A DNA stretch of 6,233 bases from Clostridiales bacterium (GTDB lineage Bacteria; Bacillota; Clostridia; Oscillospirales; Ruminococcaceae): positions 1-6,233 of the forward strand of contig JAAZLM010000099.1 of the NCBI GenBank assembly GCA_012799315.1, in the 5' to 3' direction. How positions within the stretch are numbered: position 1 is the stretch's first letter; each line of letters starts with the position of its first letter. Below the pieces are notes generated by a model. The model saw nothing but the letters and a program-made list of their open reading frames with translations, was not told where the DNA came from and did no database searches. Positions 4,465 to 6,233 of the stretch are shown here, piece by piece. A program made the translations under genes and the position numbers.

Positions 4465-6228
4465 TTATCCATGATTTTGCTGGGACTTTAATTTATTTTG
4501 TAGTGCAAGTAGTTCTTCGTCGCTCATATTAGCTGCACTTTCTCTTGTAATACTATTTTTATGCGATAGCAGCGTGTCTATATAATCCGATAGCAATTCT
4601 GGGGAATTGTTAACATCATTATAATTAGCTAACATACCTGCTATTTTACCCATTTCATCTGCAGTAAATTCGCTACCCAGTGCAGAAAGATTTAAATTTA
4701 TATTATTTTGGAGTTTTATTGCGACAGCTTCAAACACTTTTCGATTGAAATCGGTAACAAAGTCCTCAAATCGTATTTTCGACAATATGTAATCAATCGA
4801 ATTGGGGTTCTTGAATGTATAAGCAATAATACCTTCTTCCGCCTTAGCCTGCAATGGGAATTCCACGGCTTGCGGGTTAATTTTATCTCTACTGGCACCT
4901 GATTTAGGCAGTAGTTCCCTGAATTCTTTTTTTTGCTCACTGCGTCGCCGTCTTTTAATCAATGAGTTTACTTGAATGAGAATTGCCTCTTTCGATACGC
5001 CGAGTTCGGTTGCTATCCTTGAAGAATATACATCTCTTTCAATGCTGCTTGGCATATTGGCGATGATGGGAACACATTTCTTCAAGTATTCGACCTTGCC
5101 CGAATCCGAATCAAAATCAATACCAATTTTCTGCTTATTCAACTCAAATTCAAATGCATTATCCGCATTGTCGAGAAGTAATTTAAATCTAGTTACACCG
5201 TTCTTCTGAATATATTCGTCGGGGTCCTTTGCGTCACCCATTTTGATAATTCTTGTGTTAACGCCGACTTCGCTAAGAAGATTAATTGCCTTATGCGTTG
5301 CAGCTTGTCCAGCGCTATCGGAGTCATAAGCGATGATTACCTCATCTGCATATTGCCCCATTAATCGGGCCTGTTCTTTAGTCAATGCTGTTCCTAGAGT
5401 GGCGACTACATTAGGGAATCCTGCACTGTAAATTGCAATTACATCCATATAACCTTCTGCTAGAATCAGTGTCCTAGTTTTCGCCGATTTCGCAAAATTG
5501 AGCGAAAATAGATTCCGACTTTTCTTAAAAACAGGAGTGTCGGAGCTATTTAGGTATTTTGGGCCATCACCATCAAGCAACCGCCCGCCGAATCCTATCA
5601 CATTCCCACGCAAGTCTATAATGGGAATGATTATTCTATTGCGGAATACATCGTATAAATTGCCTTTTTGACTTCTGGCAACTAAATATGCGGTGATTAA
5701 TTCATCTTCGGAATAACCCTCCCGCCTTAAATAGTTTCTCAAGCTGTCCCAAGAATCGGGCGCAAAGCCAATACCGTACTTCTTTATAATATCTGCGGAA
5801 AATCCACGTTTATGTAAGTATTCAAGACCTGCCTTGCCAATGGGGGAGTATAGCTGCGAGTGAAAGAATCTTGCCGCCTTGCGATTAATTTCAAGAAGGC
5901 GCATTTTAACCTTCGCCGTTTGATCGTTCTGAACATCTTCCGGCATTGGTAATCCAGCTTTTTGCGCTAAAAATCTCAGCGCCTCCATATATTCAAGATT
6001 TTCAATCTTCATGATGAATGTGATCACATCTCCGCCCGCACCGCAACCAAAACAGTAGAAGCTCTGCGTTTCGGGGAATACGGTACAAGATGGAGTTTTC
6101 TCCGAGTGGAATGGACACAGGCACACAGATCCGCTGCCTTTTCGCTTAAGGTTTACATATGACGACATTGTCGATTGCATATCATTATATTGCTTTAATC
6201 GTTCTAAAAAATCTTCCGATATTGCCAT
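4465..6228 (-). CDS. dnaG: DNA primase DnaG
   Basis: DnaG makes the RNA primers for DNA replication at the fork with the replicative helicase. The 587 residues show an N-terminal zinc-binding domain with ligands C38, H41, C59 and C62 (CPFH...CFGC). The RNA polymerase domain follows, with FRNRIIIPI (195-203), GFGGRLL (212-218) and KYLNSSDTPVFKK (224-236). The TOPRIM fold has the catalytic E258 (AEGYMD, 257-262) and D302/D304 (YDSDSAG, 301-307), then DPDEYI (335-340). The C-terminal helicase-binding region (about 455-587) is divergent, as is usual. The N-terminus MAISEDFLERLKQYND aligns with known primase starts, so the ATG at 6228 is probably right, but only 5 upstream bases are in the window and the ribosome site cannot be judged. 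It is probably co-transcribed with rpoD and the Rrf2 gene. Confidence 0.97.
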   Translation of the reverse strand: MAISEDFLERLKQYNDMQSTMSSYVNLKRKGSGSVCLCPFHSEKTPSCTVFPETQSFYCFGCGAGGDVITFIMKIENLEYMEALRFLAQKAGLPMPEDVQNDQTAKVKMRLLEINRKAARFFHSQLYSPIGKAGLEYLHKRGFSADIIKKYGIGFAPDSWDSLRNYLRREGYSEDELITAYLVARSQKGNLYDVFRNRIIIPIIDLRGNVIGFGGRLLDGDGPKYLNSSDTPVFKKSRNLFSLNFAKSAKTRTLILAEGYMDVIAIYSAGFPNVVATLGTALTKEQARLMGQYADEVIIAYDSDSAGQAATHKAINLLSEVGVNTRIIKMGDAKDPDEYIQKNGVTRFKLLLDNADNAFEFELNKQKIGIDFDSDSGKVEYLKKCVPIIANMPSSIERDVYSSRIATELGVSKEAILIQVNSLIKRRRRSEQKKEFRELLPKSGASRDKINPQAVEFPLQAKAEEGIIAYTFKNPNSIDYILSKIRFEDFVTDFNRKVFEAVAIKLQNNINLNLSALGSEFTADEMGKIAGMLANYNDVNNSPELLSDYIDTLLSHKNSITRESAANMSDEELLALQNKLKSQQNHG

Positions 6229-6233
6229 ATAAA

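Overview
All recognisable genes in this window lie on the minus strand. Read in the direction of transcription, from right to left, the order is: dnaG (primase), rpoD (main sigma factor), an Rrf2-family regulator, tRNA-Ser(UGA), tRNA-Ser(GCU), a possible decayed small gene, a membrane-bound diguanylate cyclase, and a thiamine-pyrophosphate (TPP) riboswitch region that runs off the left edge. The moderate-to-low GC content, strong TTGACA/TATAAT-type promoters, AGGAGG-type ribosome sites, encoded CCA ends, the dnaG-rpoD pair and the compact (362-residue) sigma factor all point to a Firmicutes bacterium, most likely a member of the Clostridia. Species cannot be told from this window.

Right part (about 2845-6228): dnaG, rpoD and the Rrf2 gene are separated by only 58 and 38 bases, with no convincing terminator between them, so they are probably co-transcribed. 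The run ends at a perfect 11-bp hairpin. dnaG and rpoD form the core of the macromolecular-synthesis operon; an Rrf2 (IscR/NsrR-like) gene in third place is less usual.

Middle (about 2467-2767): a two-gene serine tRNA unit has a near-consensus promoter, a small leader hairpin, two class II tRNAs 12 bases apart, and a strong intrinsic terminator beginning 3 bases after the last CCA. Between this terminator and the next gene (2028-2466) there is no intact gene. It holds short reading-frame fragments that look like one broken small gene.

Left part (1-2027): a diguanylate cyclase with a secretion signal, an extracytoplasmic solute-binding-type sensor domain, one membrane helix, a linker domain and a GGDEF domain with an intact inhibitory site. 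Just beyond its stop codon a separate promoter fires into a complete TPP aptamer, followed by an intrinsic terminator and then the first half of a second, very similar TPP aptamer cut by the window edge. This tandem TPP riboswitch, with a visible antiterminator/terminator choice in the complete copy, is the most interesting element here. The controlled gene is outside the window and is expected to be a thiamine biosynthesis, salvage or transport gene.
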